Shown here: positions 1 to 8,473 of the stretch, piece by piece
Layout of the letters: each line of letters opens with the position of its first letter
Numbering within the stretch: position 1 is the stretch's first letter
Origin: an uncultured marine group III euryarchaeote
GTDB lineage: Archaea; Thermoplasmatota; Poseidoniia; MGIII; CG-Epi1
DNA: 32,752 bases
Reading direction: 5' to 3'
Assembly: GCA_902531985.1 (NCBI GenBank)
Contig: CACAGG010000009.1
Coordinates: 1-32,752, forward strand
Notes under the pieces: model-generated
Seen by the model: only the letters and a program-made list of their open reading frames with translations
The model's database searches: none
Told to the model about the DNA's origin: nothing
Position numbers and translations under genes: made by a program

Positions 1-270
1 TTCCGGATCTTTAATTGGCCAATGTAATCTTTTACAAGTTTCCGGCCAAGGCATTGTCACGCAAGTTTCATTGGCTGAACCGCAAAGAGTTATTGCAAAA
101 TCGGCACCTTGCCAATCAACATCATTCAAATTATCTGAAGTATGATCTGAAATATCTATTTCAATTTCTTTCATAACTTTTATCGCAATTTTACTAACTC
201 CTTCTGGTTTAGTACCTGCACTTATCACACTAATGTCTGAATTAAGGTTTTTGAGCCATTTCAGAGACTT
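1..270 (-). CDS. arsC: Partial arsenate reductase / low-molecular-weight phosphatase-fold protein (ArsC family), missing both ends
   Basis: Reading the minus strand from about 270 to 1 gives an open frame of 90 codons. It contains VISAGTKPEGVSKIAIKVM, then EIDISDHTSDNL, then DFAITLCGSANETC and a final KRLHWPIKDP. This is the order seen in the middle and C-terminal half of thioredoxin-coupled ArsC proteins (SAGT, I-D-I-S-x-H-x-S, D-x-x-I-T-L-C, H-W). The N-terminal P-loop with the C-x5-R nucleophile is absent: beyond about 270 the frame turns into unrelated sequence and stops at 295-297. The C-terminus runs off the left edge. The 5' part is therefore lost at a junction with a plus-strand permease, so the fragment cannot be an active reductase as it stands. 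It could be a real rearrangement or an assembly/amplification chimera. I am confident of the family, not of gene status. Confidence 0.7.
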
Positions 271-531
271 CGTTTGGTTATTCTTCCACAGGCACTACGC
301 AGTATGATTCCACCTATGAATAATCAATATCTTAATTGCTGGAAGAATTCTAGTTTAGCATTAATCATCAGTTTCAGTGATCATTTTGCAGTTACAATGA
401 CTATAGTCAATAACGCAGGTCAGGCAGTTCCAGCTTTCATTATGTTGTTGGTTACTTATCAAATTGGAAGTTTGTTAATTTCAGCAATAATGAATTACTT
501 GAATAGTAGAGTAACGAGCGTGAAAATATGA
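241..531 (+). CDS. Truncated amino-acid ABC transporter permease, C-terminal part (AapQ/HisM type)
   Basis: The frame is open from 241 (stop at 238-240) and starts to resemble a permease at about 256-260, reading PFQRLRLVILPQALRSMIPP. That is the second half of the EAA loop of polar amino-acid permeases, which contacts the ATPase. It is followed by NQYL.CWKNSSLAL, VNNAGQAVPAF and two membrane segments, ending as AapQ/BztB proteins do. A family member is roughly 390-400 residues, so about three quarters is missing. A possible TTG start at 274 exists but is not a natural gene start. The stop overlaps the next permease by ATGA (528-531), so it was the upstream member of an aap-like operon before the break near 265. 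No substrate-binding protein gene is in the window. Confidence 0.7.
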   Translation: MKVFEPFQRLRLVILPQALRSMIPPMNNQYLNCWKNSSLALIISFSDHFAVTMTIVNNAGQAVPAFIMLLVTYQIGSLLISAIMNYLNSRVTSVKI

Positions 532-1988
532 AACAACCAACTTCTCCTGCAGATTATCTTTCAGTTTGGTTTTCTAATTACGAACCGTCCGATAAATTAT
601 TGCATACTCGATTAGCTTTCTTGATGTCACTTTTATTTCTATATACTGCATTAGCAGTTGAAAAATCAAGAACCTGGTTTTCGCTAGATTTACCGTTTGA
701 TTCCCCTATTTTTGTAAATATTTTCATCTTGCTTTCTATTCTTTCGTTTTCTTATTTAGGATATATTTATAGAGACAATTTATTCAATACAAATGCAAAC
801 GTAGTAATTACATTAGTATGTTTTTACATAATCTTCAAATTTATTGAAGGCACGATAAATTTCATATTTTTCAGTGCTAATTGGGATGTAATTTGGGTAA
901 ATCGTCGAATGATAGCAGTCGGGCCTTATTTCACCAGTCACGGTGAGGAAATAGCTAGACTTTGGCCAGCAGTATACATGATGGCAATTTTATTGGGCTG
1001 TGGATACGGAAGTTTAGGTGAAAAACAAAAGAATTTCTTGATTCCATTTACTTTATTTGCATTTTGTTTGGTACTGGGTGCAACTTACAATATCCGTCCC
1101 GAGGGAACTAACTCAGGGCATTATGATTACACATTGACTTTGCAAAGGTTACTATTCACGTTTTTCCTTGCCTATGCCTCTTTCTTATTCACACATAGAC
1201 AATACAAGAATGCAGAGGAATACGAAGTTAATTTCTTTCACCAAATACTTTCTGCAGGAGCCGTTTTAGCTTTTATTTTAACACTTTACTTTCTTGATCG
1301 TACGGTTGATGGCGAAGAGGGAGTTTCACCAGGAGAATGGGGTGGTCTTTTCCTTAATTTTATTCTTGCCAGTGCAGCTATAGTTCTAGGATTTGGAGTT
1401 GGAGTAATACTTGCATTTGGCAGAAGAAGTCCACTTCCACTATTCAGTTGGCCAAGTACGGCTATAATTGAAACAGTTCGTTCAGGACCATTGGTAGCTT
1501 GGCTTTTCATAGCTTACATTCTCTTACCAGATGTACTCATGCCAGTGTGGGATGCAGATCGTGTTTCCAGAACAATTTTGATTCTGTCTTTATTCTCAGG
1601 ATGTTACTTAGCAGAAATTTTGAGAGGAGGCATTCAGGCAGTACCTGCAGGACAAAGAGAAGCAGCACTTTCCCTTGGATTATCAGATAATCAAACAAAT
1701 ATGCTGATTATTTTACCACAAGCAGTTCGAGTTACTATGCCAGCCATCGTTAGTAATATGATTGGCTTATGGAAAGACACTTCGTTGATCCATTTACTTG
1801 GAATTCACGATGCTTTCCAAGTAGCAAAAGTACTTCCTGCTCAATGGGAATTTACAGGTTTATATCCGGAGGCATTACTTTTTGTAGGGATGATATTCTG
1901 GATTGTCTCTTTCTACCTGTCTAAGATATCTCAACGTATCGAGAGGAATCTTGGCTTAAGGAATGAAAGCGGAGGAGAAATGACATGA
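528..1988 (+). CDS. aapM: Amino-acid ABC transporter permease (AapM/BztC type)
   Basis: A 486-residue integral membrane protein with a long hydrophobic N-terminal half and a C-terminal permease core. The EAA loop, about residues 378-402, reads [20 protein letters not shown] followed by QAVR. The core ends with [14 protein letters not shown] and [17 protein letters not shown], typical of the AapM/BztC subunit that pairs with AapQ/BztB in general L-amino-acid or Glu/Gln/Asp/Asn uptake. The ATG at 528 overlaps the upstream permease stop by ATGA, and the stop overlaps the ATPase start by ATGA (1985-1988), so the three genes are translationally coupled. Length is somewhat above the usual 380-430 because of the extended N-terminal membrane region. 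Substrate is inferred from family only. Confidence 0.85.
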   Translation: MKQPTSPADYLSVWFSNYEPSDKLLHTRLAFLMSLLFLYTALAVEKSRTWFSLDLPFDSPIFVNIFILLSILSFSYLGYIYRDNLFNTNANVVITLVCFYIIFKFIEGTINFIFFSANWDVIWVNRRMIAVGPYFTSHGEEIARLWPAVYMMAILLGCGYGSLGEKQKNFLIPFTLFAFCLVLGATYNIRPEGTNSGHYDYTLTLQRLLFTFFLAYASFLFTHRQYKNAEEYEVNFFHQILSAGAVLAFILTLYFLDRTVDGEEGVSPGEWGGLFLNFILASAAIVLGFGVGVILAFGRRSPLPLFSWPSTAIIETVRSGPLVAWLFIAYILLPDVLMPVWDADRVSRTILILSLFSGCYLAEILRGGIQAVPAGQREAALSLGLSDNQTNMLIILPQAVRVTMPAIVSNMIGLWKDTSLIHLLGIHDAFQVAKVLPAQWEFTGLYPEALLFVGMIFWIVSFYLSKISQRIERNLGLRNESGGEMT

Positions 1989-2725
1989 CGAACTCAATCA
2001 TAAAAACAGAAGGCGTTACAGTAAGCTTTGGCGATTTCCAAGCCTTAAAAGGAATAGATGTAGACATTCGTCAAGGAGAAATAATTGTTGTTTTGGGCCC
2101 ATCAGGCTCTGGTAAATCGACATTTATTCGAACTCTGAATAGACTTCAACCTCATGATGGAGGTCGTGTTATTGTGGACGGAGTAGAAATTAATGATGAA
2201 ACTACTATTGCAGATTTGAAAAGAATTCGTTCAGAAATAGGTTTTGTGTTCCAACAATTTGAACTATTTCCTCATTTAACAGTTTTAGAGAACATTGCAC
2301 TAGCACCTCAGAAAGTTAAGGGCATGAGTAAAAGAGAAGCCGAAGAGCTTGCAGATAAGTTATTGGAAAGAGTAGGCATTCCTGAACAGAAAAACAAGTA
2401 TGCTTCAGCTCTGTCTGGTGGACAGCAGCAAAGAGTAGCTATTGCACGAGCTTTAGCGATGGATCCAAAGATTATGCTTTTTGATGAACCCACCTCTGCT
2501 TTAGATCCTGAAATGATTAAGGAAGTTTTGGATGTTATGATTGATCTTGCAAAAGAAGATGTGACGATGATTGTCGTGACTCACGAGATGGGTTTTGCAA
2601 AAGAAGTAGGAGATCGTATAATGTTCTTTGATGAAGGCCATTTGGTCGAAGAATCGACACCCGATGTTTTCTTTGAGAATCCAAAAGAAGAAAGAAGTAA
2701 ATTGTTCCTAGAACAAATTCTTTAG
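1985..2725 (+). CDS. aapP: Amino-acid ABC transporter ATP-binding protein (AapP/GlnQ type)
   Basis: A 246-residue ABC ATPase that energises the permeases upstream on the cytoplasmic face of the membrane. Walker A is GPSGSGKST at residues 38-46, the Q-loop is [10 protein letters not shown] near 90, the signature is [15 protein letters not shown] near 142-156, Walker B is [13 protein letters not shown], and the switch histidine is in [21 protein letters not shown] is characteristic of the polar-amino-acid GlnQ/HisP/AapP subfamily. The start overlaps the upstream stop by 4 nt. It is convergent with the SixA-like gene, with a single base between the two stop codons. All catalytic motifs are intact. 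Confidence 0.93.
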   Translation: MTNSIIKTEGVTVSFGDFQALKGIDVDIRQGEIIVVLGPSGSGKSTFIRTLNRLQPHDGGRVIVDGVEINDETTIADLKRIRSEIGFVFQQFELFPHLTVLENIALAPQKVKGMSKREAEELADKLLERVGIPEQKNKYASALSGGQQQRVAIARALAMDPKIMLFDEPTSALDPEMIKEVLDVMIDLAKEDVTMIVVTHEMGFAKEVGDRIMFFDEGHLVEESTPDVFFENPKEERSKLFLEQIL

Positions 2726-2726
2726 A

Positions 2727-3209
2727 TTACAATTCTCTAGGTAACAGTAATTCTTCTAAATTCCAATTTCCAGGCTCTTTCCATGATTTTGAATTATCGT
2801 TTATTGTAAGTAATGCAGTTGCAGCAGTAGGCATTCGATGCCATTCTCCACACAAATGTTCAAGAAAATCGGCACAGCCAGGATTATGGCCAAGTATCAT
2901 AATTGTTTCACAGTCTAATTCATCTGGAATATTTTTCATAATCTTCTTTGGTTTACTATGGTAAAATTTCCGAGAGTATTTTACATCGACGTCTTTCATA
3001 TATTTACTCATTCTTTTCCAAGTTTCTTTGGTTCTAGCAGAATCGCTGGAAAATAATTTGTTAGGAATCCATTCTAATCTTATTAATTCTTTAGCAATCC
3101 TAACGGAGGCTTTTCTTCCTCTTTTTTTCAAAGGCCTCTCATGATCGGATAAGTCAGGATATTTCCATGAGCTCTTAGCGTGTCTCATCAAAATTAGTTT
3201 TGATATCAT
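2727..3209 (-). CDS. sixA: SixA-like histidine phosphatase
   Basis: A 160-residue member of the histidine (phosphoglycerate-mutase-like) phosphatase superfamily. The RHA motif with the phosphohistidine nucleophile is at residues 9-11, an arginine sits in SSDSARTKET near 59, and the second histidine is in LGHNPGC near 108. This matches SixA, which removes phosphate from phosphohistidine. Its ATG overlaps the stop of the upstream AbrB-PhoU gene by ATGA (3206-3209), so the two are co-translated. That context suggests a role in phosphate-related signalling, but a small-molecule phosphatase role is equally possible because SixA-like proteins are functionally diverse. Confidence 0.85.
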   Translation of the reverse strand: MISKLILMRHAKSSWKYPDLSDHERPLKKRGRKASVRIAKELIRLEWIPNKLFSSDSARTKETWKRMSKYMKDVDVKYSRKFYHSKPKKIMKNIPDELDCETIMILGHNPGCADFLEHLCGEWHRMPTAATALLTINDNSKSWKEPGNWNLEELLLPREL

Positions 3210-4192
3210 TTATTGTCTTTTTTTGCAGAATAGTTTATTGTTGCTTCAGAGATATCCGTTGAATATGCTATCGTCCTCATAATTGCATCAACAGCTATTG
3301 AAAATTCCAGTGGATGTTCCATTTCTTTTTTGTATTTATTCTCGAAATATGTTCTAGCTTTTTGCATAGTTTTCTTCCCCTTATCTATATTATTTGTGGC
3401 TTTACGCGGTTCGTTATTGATGAAACTTTTCATAGCTTCTTTCATAATGTACTCAGCATCTTTTGCTAACGGCAACATTTTCCTTCCAGGAATTAGTCCA
3501 GCAACATATCCTATTTCGGCAAGCCTACATGCATGATCTGCAATTCTCTCAAGATAGCGCGCTACATTTGAATAAATTACACCTTCAAAAGAAGTGGCCT
3601 GAAGTTGCCTTGATAGGCTCGAGTCTTCAAGCATCATGTTAAATTGTCTCTCAATAAACCATTGTAACTTATCAGCTTCTTTATCTCTATCAACAACATC
3701 AGCGGCCAATTCTTTTGCCCCTTCTAAAATTAATATGGAATCGCTGTACATTGCGTTAACAATTTTGTATAATCGTTTTATTGCAGTCCTTAGAGGTAAA
3801 GCGCCCGGATTTGACATATCATTTAAAATGGCGATAGTGGCTTCTTCCTCTATTATTTCTAGGCCAATAACACTCGCGGAAAATTTACGTATGGTCTTTC
3901 TTTCTTTAACTGTAAGTCTGGGGTTTCCTACAACTTTTATTTCTGTCGCTCCTGCTAAATAGACTCCGATTAAGTCTCTGAACAGGTGCTGGCTTTCTTC
4001 GTTGTTACAAGTTACAGTTGATATTTTTTTCTTAATGTTGTAATTTCCTGGGTCGATAGTCATAGTACCATCAGGCTGTTTTATCAATCGTACTTCTGAA
4101 CCTGTTTTTAGGCTATTTTTCTTAATCCATTTTTTTGGTAGTGAAACGATTAGTGTAGATCCTCCAGTTTTTTGTAATTTACGACTTTCCAT
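3206..4192 (-). CDS. AbrB-PhoU fusion: phosphate uptake regulator
   Basis: A 328-residue protein. Residues 1-50 form a SpoVT/AbrB-type swapped-hairpin DNA-binding domain (RKLQKTGGSTLIVSLPKKWI, then GSEVRLI). The remainder is helical with PhoU-like segments, e.g. RDKEADKLQWFIERQFN near 170-186 and NVARYLERIADHACRLAEI near 210-228. Such AbrB-PhoU fusions are common archaeal phosphate-responsive regulators, unlike bacterial PhoU, which has no DNA-binding domain. It is divergent from the PiT transporter at 4272/4284, across an 80-bp region with two TATA-like stretches, which fits local control of phosphate uptake. The ATG at 4190-4192 has a TATA-like element about 34 bp upstream. Confidence 0.87.
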   Translation of the reverse strand: MESRKLQKTGGSTLIVSLPKKWIKKNSLKTGSEVRLIKQPDGTMTIDPGNYNIKKKISTVTCNNEESQHLFRDLIGVYLAGATEIKVVGNPRLTVKERKTIRKFSASVIGLEIIEEEATIAILNDMSNPGALPLRTAIKRLYKIVNAMYSDSILILEGAKELAADVVDRDKEADKLQWFIERQFNMMLEDSSLSRQLQATSFEGVIYSNVARYLERIADHACRLAEIGYVAGLIPGRKMLPLAKDAEYIMKEAMKSFINNEPRKATNNIDKGKKTMQKARTYFENKYKKEMEHPLEFSIAVDAIMRTIAYSTDISEATINYSAKKDNK

Positions 4193-4204
4193 AATTTTTT
4201 GGTT

Positions 4205-4262
4205 TCCTTTGTGCTCACTAAAATATATAGGCTATATATAATATTTAGTATATATTTATTTA
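4205..4262. promoter_or_regulatory. Divergent promoter region between AbrB-PhoU gene and PiT transporter gene
   Basis: This AT-rich stretch contains two separate TATA-like elements: AAAATATATAGG around 4219-4231, placed about 34 bp ahead of the minus-strand AbrB-PhoU start, and AGTATATATTTATT around 4247-4260, placed about 30 bp ahead of the plus-strand ATG at 4284. The spacing for the transporter predicts a transcription start close to the start codon, i.e. a leaderless or near-leaderless mRNA. The partly alternating TATA runs could also be an AbrB-domain target, but no clear operator repeat is visible. Confidence 0.5.
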
Positions 4263-4271
4263 GGTGCAGTT

Positions 4272-5717
4272 TTGAAGGCAGACATGTTTGGACTAGATAT
4301 AATGATTTTTCTTGCAATATTGATTGCAGGATACATGGCTTGGAACATTGGGGCAAATGATGTTGCCAATGCTATGGGAACCAGTGTAGGTAGTGGAGCT
4401 TTAACTTTTAGAAATGCTATAATTGCAGCAGCAATTTTTGAATTTTTAGGAGCTTTCTTTGCAGGAGATGCAGTAACAGATACTGTACGAAAAGGAATTC
4501 TAAATTTTGAAGAAGCAGATCTTGAAACTTATTCTACAGAATTAAAGTATGGATTTATTGCAGCAATGTTTGCAGCTGCTTTATGGCTAACAGTTGCAAC
4601 AAAATATGGTTTACCAGTATCAACAACACACAGTATTGTTGGTGGAATACTAGGAATTGGAATTTATGTTGCTCCAGATAATGTAGATTGGGGAGTTGTA
4701 ACTAAGATTGTAATGAGCTGGGTAGCTTCACCATTACTTGGAGGAATATTAGCTTACACCACATTTGTTATAGTTAAGAAAGTGATTATGGATGCAGAAA
4801 ATCCAATAGAGCGTTCAAGAATAATGGCGCCAATTCTGGCTTTGCCTACTTTCTTTGTTCTAGGCTTAGCCCTTCAATACAAGGCAATGAAAGGAATGAT
4901 TAAGCGCCTTGATTCTGAAGGCATCTTAAACAAATCAGAATGGCTTCCTGCTAGTGAAGGAACCACATTCAATATATTTGAAGAAGGCGCTTGGTTACCA
5001 CTAAATTCTTTGTTATTAGCACTTTTCATAGGAATGATAGCAAGCCTTGTATTGTATTGGATTTTGAGAGAATACGAATTTGAAGAAGAAGGATATCAAG
5101 GTGTCGAAAAAATCTTTGTTTGGCTTCAAATAATTACAGCATGTTATGTTGCGTTTGCACACGGTGCAAATGATAGGAGTAATGCCATCGGCCCGATGGC
5201 CGCCGTATGGCAAATACATGAACAGGATGTCCTTCAGTCAGAAGCGCCAATCCCAACATGGTTAATTTTGTTAGGAAGCGCAGGAATCACTTTAGGAGTA
5301 ATGACGTGGGGTGCTAGAGTTATGGTCACAGTAGGGAAGAAGATTACACACATCACTCCAACTCGGGGATTTGCAGCTGAGTTTGGAGCTGCAACAACGG
5401 TTCTAATCTTCTCGATGCCCTTCTTAGCAGTTCCAATTTCTACAACACATACACTAATTGGATCTGTTGTCGGTGTTGGCCTTGCAGGAGGAGCAGCTTC
5501 GGTGGATTTCAAAGTATTTGGTAAGATAGCTGCAAGTTGGGTAGCAAGTATCCCAGCGGCTGCCTTCGGAGCAATAGGGCTCTACATTATTTTCGGATTG
5601 AATGAGACTCGATTTATTATCTCAGTTTCAATAATTTTAGCCACTATCATTTGGTTATTGTACAATGCAATAACAACAGAGCTAAAGTCTGATATAAGGT
5701 CAGAGGCTGAAGGTTAA
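4272..5717 (+). CDS. pitA: Inorganic phosphate transporter, PiT family
   Basis: A polytopic membrane protein of about 480 residues with the duplicated PiT signature: GANDVANAMGTSVGSGAL near residues 27-44 and AHGANDRSNAIGPMAAV near 297-313. Each is followed by the family's VSTTHSIVGG / ISTTHTLIGSVVG element. PiT proteins move phosphate (often as metal-phosphate) by H+ or Na+ symport. Two starts are possible: TTG at 4272 and ATG at 4284. The promoter spacing favours the ATG. The gene is followed 2 nt later by a DUF47 gene, the usual partner of PiT transporters in bacteria and archaea. A hydrophilic loop near residues 190-240 separates the two halves. Confidence 0.93.
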   Translation: MKADMFGLDIMIFLAILIAGYMAWNIGANDVANAMGTSVGSGALTFRNAIIAAAIFEFLGAFFAGDAVTDTVRKGILNFEEADLETYSTELKYGFIAAMFAAALWLTVATKYGLPVSTTHSIVGGILGIGIYVAPDNVDWGVVTKIVMSWVASPLLGGILAYTTFVIVKKVIMDAENPIERSRIMAPILALPTFFVLGLALQYKAMKGMIKRLDSEGILNKSEWLPASEGTTFNIFEEGAWLPLNSLLLALFIGMIASLVLYWILREYEFEEEGYQGVEKIFVWLQIITACYVAFAHGANDRSNAIGPMAAVWQIHEQDVLQSEAPIPTWLILLGSAGITLGVMTWGARVMVTVGKKITHITPTRGFAAEFGAATTVLIFSMPFLAVPISTTHTLIGSVVGVGLAGGAASVDFKVFGKIAASWVASIPAAAFGAIGLYIIFGLNETRFIISVSIILATIIWLLYNAITTELKSDIRSEAEG

Positions 5718-5719
5718 AG

Positions 5720-6382
5720 ATGAAACTCTTCGAAAGCAGAATTGGCCCTAGCGTATTCAAATCTTATTATGAACATGCCGAGAAAGTGTTTGAAACTGTT
5801 GAGAATATGAACGCCTGCGTTAAAGCAGCTTGTGAAGGAGAAGACATTCAAGGTCATATTACCGCAACATCTGAATCAGAGCTTGCGGCAGATAAAATCA
5901 AGAGTGAAATGAGAGATGTATTGAGAGGCAGTGTTCGTTTAGCAGTAGATAAACCGGTGTTTTTAGATTTAGTTTCTCGTCAAGATAGAATTGCTGATTA
6001 CGCAGAAAACGTGACTGAAATCTTGTCATTTAGAAAATTATACGAAAATAAAGAGGCCAAGGCTTTAGTTTTGGAATTAGCAGACGCAGTTACATCCACT
6101 GTTGAAGAGTACAAGCAAACAGTTGGACGCTTTGAATATCTTCTCGAATCTGCATTCTCAAACAAAGAAAAAGACATCATGCATCAACATATTGGTAGAG
6201 TTAATGATTTAGAACATAGAGCAGATTTAGTAGAAGCTAAAGCAGCTTCATATGTATTCACAAATGGTGAAGATCAACCTCTTGCAGCTTCGCACATGTA
6301 TCGATTGATTCAAAGGCTAGATGATGTTGCTAATGCAGCAGAAACTGCAGCAAATAGCCTTCTACCTATAATATCAAAATAG
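5720..6382 (+). CDS. DUF47/PhoU-like phosphate transport accessory protein
   Basis: A 220-residue, all-helical, charged soluble protein of the DUF47 (PhoU-divergent) family. Characteristic segments are RQDRIADYAENVTEIL near 92-107, VNDLEHRADLVEAKA near 165-179 and LIQRLDDVANAAETAAN near 197-213, with the E/D-x-x-x-D patterns that bind metal clusters in PhoU folds. It starts 2 nt after the PiT stop, so co-expression is near certain. DUF47 proteins are thought to modulate the partner PiT permease. Together with the divergent AbrB-PhoU protein, two different PhoU-type proteins flank one transporter. Confidence 0.88.
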   Translation: MKLFESRIGPSVFKSYYEHAEKVFETVENMNACVKAACEGEDIQGHITATSESELAADKIKSEMRDVLRGSVRLAVDKPVFLDLVSRQDRIADYAENVTEILSFRKLYENKEAKALVLELADAVTSTVEEYKQTVGRFEYLLESAFSNKEKDIMHQHIGRVNDLEHRADLVEAKAASYVFTNGEDQPLAASHMYRLIQRLDDVANAAETAANSLLPIISK

Positions 6383-6417
6383 GCAAACGTTATTTGGGCA
6401 CTCCTTAGTAGTAATCC

Positions 6418-7104
6418 GTGAATTTAGACGTACCATTGTATGCGCAAACCTCAGATTTTAGTTGTGGTTCAGCTTGTGTAGCGATGATTCTAAAATATTA
6501 TAATTTTGTAAGTAATTTAGATCGGGATTTGGAATATGAATTGTGGAGAGAAACTAATGCGGTAGAGATGAAAGGGGCTGGAAGGTATGGCGTCTGTGCA
6601 CCATTATCTGTTAGAGGCCTCTATCCTCATATCATTACAGATAATCCAGGTCTCGGTTTAATCGAAAGAGCTAAAACTTACATCAAAAGTAATGGTGGAA
6701 GTGAGCATTACCTAGAATTTTTCCATGATATGCAGAAAAGAGTGTGCGCACTAAACGGTACAACACAGGAAATACGGAAACCTGAGTTGAAGGATATCAG
6801 AGATGCGCTTAATGCAGATCGAGTAATGATGGCTCTTGTTTCTACAATTATTTTTGAGGAAGAGGATGAAGACATTCCACATTGGATTGTTATAACCGGA
6901 GAAGATAACGGAATTCTTACAGTTAATAATCCAATTGATGAAGATCAATCAAAGGCACACAGGCCAATATATTTCGAGGACTTATACACAAATGTAGAAA
7001 TGTACCAAGAGACAACATTGATTAGTGTAGGAACAAAGGCTATCAGCAAAGAATTAGTTCCTGAACCTCCACTTTCTGATAAATATCTAGAATACGTTCG
7101 TTGA
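6418..7104 (+). CDS. Peptidase C39-like family protein
   Basis: A 228-residue protein starting at GTG 6418. The N-terminus reads VPLYAQTSDFSCGSACVAMI, a papain-like C39 signature with the putative catalytic Cys at residue 16. HWIVITGEDNGILTVNNP supplies the histidine (residue 155) and the following Asn/Asp. No signal peptide, membrane domain or ATPase is fused, so this is a stand-alone cytoplasmic C39-like protein and not a bacteriocin exporter. It may be a protease or an inactive relative; its substrate is unknown. The GTG start is chosen because homology begins immediately after it. Its 3' end overlaps the convergent redox gene by 18 bp. Confidence 0.72.
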   Translation: MNLDVPLYAQTSDFSCGSACVAMILKYYNFVSNLDRDLEYELWRETNAVEMKGAGRYGVCAPLSVRGLYPHIITDNPGLGLIERAKTYIKSNGGSEHYLEFFHDMQKRVCALNGTTQEIRKPELKDIRDALNADRVMMALVSTIIFEEEDEDIPHWIVITGEDNGILTVNNPIDEDQSKAHRPIYFEDLYTNVEMYQETTLISVGTKAISKELVPEPPLSDKYLEYVR

Positions 7105-8463
7105 AAGGTAGTAATACATTAGGTAAATACCTATTACTATCATAATGATTCCACCAGCCATTTCTATTTGGCGAGTTGAGGCCTTCATTCTATCAACAAT
7201 TGTAGTTTCAGATGCAGCAACCATCATTGTGAAGGCCACCATCAAAGTTCCAGCAGTCATTGAGAAAATTAAGAAAACTAGCAGTCCTGTTATTATTCCT
7301 TGACTAATACTTGCAGTTAGCAGTCCAATCACGACCGGAGCTACACATCCTGCAGCAGCAGATCCGTAAGCGACACCATACCAGAATAGACCAACTCGAG
7401 TTCCGTCTGAATTATCTGAGAAACTGAAGTCTTTTCCTGTTGTAGCCTTAATTCCTTTTTCTATTCCTTGTTTAGCCATAAGTGCAGGGGCCGAACTCCC
7501 TATTTGGGCTACAAGTTTACGGAATGGCTGTACTATCTTCTCAGAATCATATTCCATTACCATTACAACACCTAATCCAGTAAGTACTATTCCAATTAAC
7601 AATTCCAAATGTCCTAAGAATCCTCCAATAACACTCACAAATGGAATTAGTAATATTCCAATTAAGAGTAAAACTCCAGCTAATCCTGCCGCAGCAGCCA
7701 ATCCATCAGGCAATGTTTCTCTTGCAGCCGTTTCATCAAATTTACCCGTTCGCTGCTTCTTGTTTGCTAAGTAAAAAGACATGTACCCAGGAAGCATAGG
7801 AAATGAACATGGAGAGAAGAAAACCATCACTCCAGCACCCACTGCAAATAAATAAATTGAAGATTCTTTTAGATTAACAACACCGCCTTGACCAGTAAGT
7901 GCTTTGTCAACTTCATTACTTAATTCACTTTCAGAGATAGGGCCAACATGAGAATAGGTAATTTTCCCTTCTTTATCTATGATGAATATTTTAGGAGTTC
8001 CAATAACATTGTAGTCTATCTCAATATCTCCATTTGAATCTCCAAGGGCATGTCTCCAATCATGTTCTTCAGCATAATTCCTCAATTTAGTTTCATCATC
8101 GTTGCCAAAAACACTAACAGAGACTATTGCAATATCATCCTCGTCCATATAACCAGAATAAGGTCCTAAAGCTTCCTTTACGAATTTCTCACATGGTACA
8201 CAAGTACTGAACATAAAATCGAGAATTACTACCTTCTCACCTTCGTAATCAGATAAGGAGAAAGTTACACCTTCTGTATCTTGTAGTGTAAAATCAGGGG
8301 CCTCATTATCGCCTCCGATCATTCCATAAAGTACAACAGCTAAAATAAGAATTACACCAGTTCCAATCGCAAATAGAACTTTATTTTCTAGTATAGATTT
8401 GTACCAATCACTTTCATTGATATTCTCTATGAATACATCCCAGTTGGTTTTTTGCTTAGCCAC
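7087..8463 (-). CDS. TlpA-like thioredoxin domain fused to CcdA/DsbD-type membrane electron carrier
   Basis: A 458-residue fusion. Residues about 28-48 form a membrane anchor. Residues 54-190 are a redoxin domain (APDFTLQDTEGVTFSLSDY) with active site C88-V-P-C91 and cis-Pro157 in GTPKIF. Residues 200-458 are a CcdA-type bundle with C219 in FFSPCSFPMLPGY and C373 in AAAGCVAPVVIG, the pair that relays electrons across the membrane in DsbD/CcdA proteins. The predicted role is to move reducing equivalents from cytoplasmic thioredoxin to extracytoplasmic thiols. It starts at GTG 8463 with AGGTGA 7 nt upstream, and lies 10 nt after the secreted CxxC gene, so it is the last gene of a three-gene operon. 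Fusing donor and acceptor domains resembles DsbD in principle, but the order (redoxin first) is different. Confidence 0.88.
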   Translation of the reverse strand: MAKQKTNWDVFIENINESDWYKSILENKVLFAIGTGVILILAVVLYGMIGGDNEAPDFTLQDTEGVTFSLSDYEGEKVVILDFMFSTCVPCEKFVKEALGPYSGYMDEDDIAIVSVSVFGNDDETKLRNYAEEHDWRHALGDSNGDIEIDYNVIGTPKIFIIDKEGKITYSHVGPISESELSNEVDKALTGQGGVVNLKESSIYLFAVGAGVMVFFSPCSFPMLPGYMSFYLANKKQRTGKFDETAARETLPDGLAAAAGLAGVLLLIGILLIPFVSVIGGFLGHLELLIGIVLTGLGVVMVMEYDSEKIVQPFRKLVAQIGSSAPALMAKQGIEKGIKATTGKDFSFSDNSDGTRVGLFWYGVAYGSAAAGCVAPVVIGLLTASISQGIITGLLVFLIFSMTAGTLMVAFTMMVAASETTIVDRMKASTRQIEMAGGIIMIVIGIYLMYYYLSTNVF

Positions 8464-8473
8464 CCAGTTTCAC

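Noticed and set aside
3636-3962. 108-codon plus-strand frame opposite the AbrB-PhoU gene
   Set aside because: Antisense to a well-supported gene and without its own promoter, ribosome-binding site or recognisable motif.
6418-7104. C39-like peptidase as part of a bacteriocin maturation/export system
   Set aside because: No ABC transporter fusion, no precursor peptide with a double-glycine leader and no immunity gene is nearby.
7087-7104. 18-bp overlap of convergent genes as evidence of a frame error
   Set aside because: Both reading frames are intact to their stops and the genome is compact throughout; short convergent overlaps are ordinary here.
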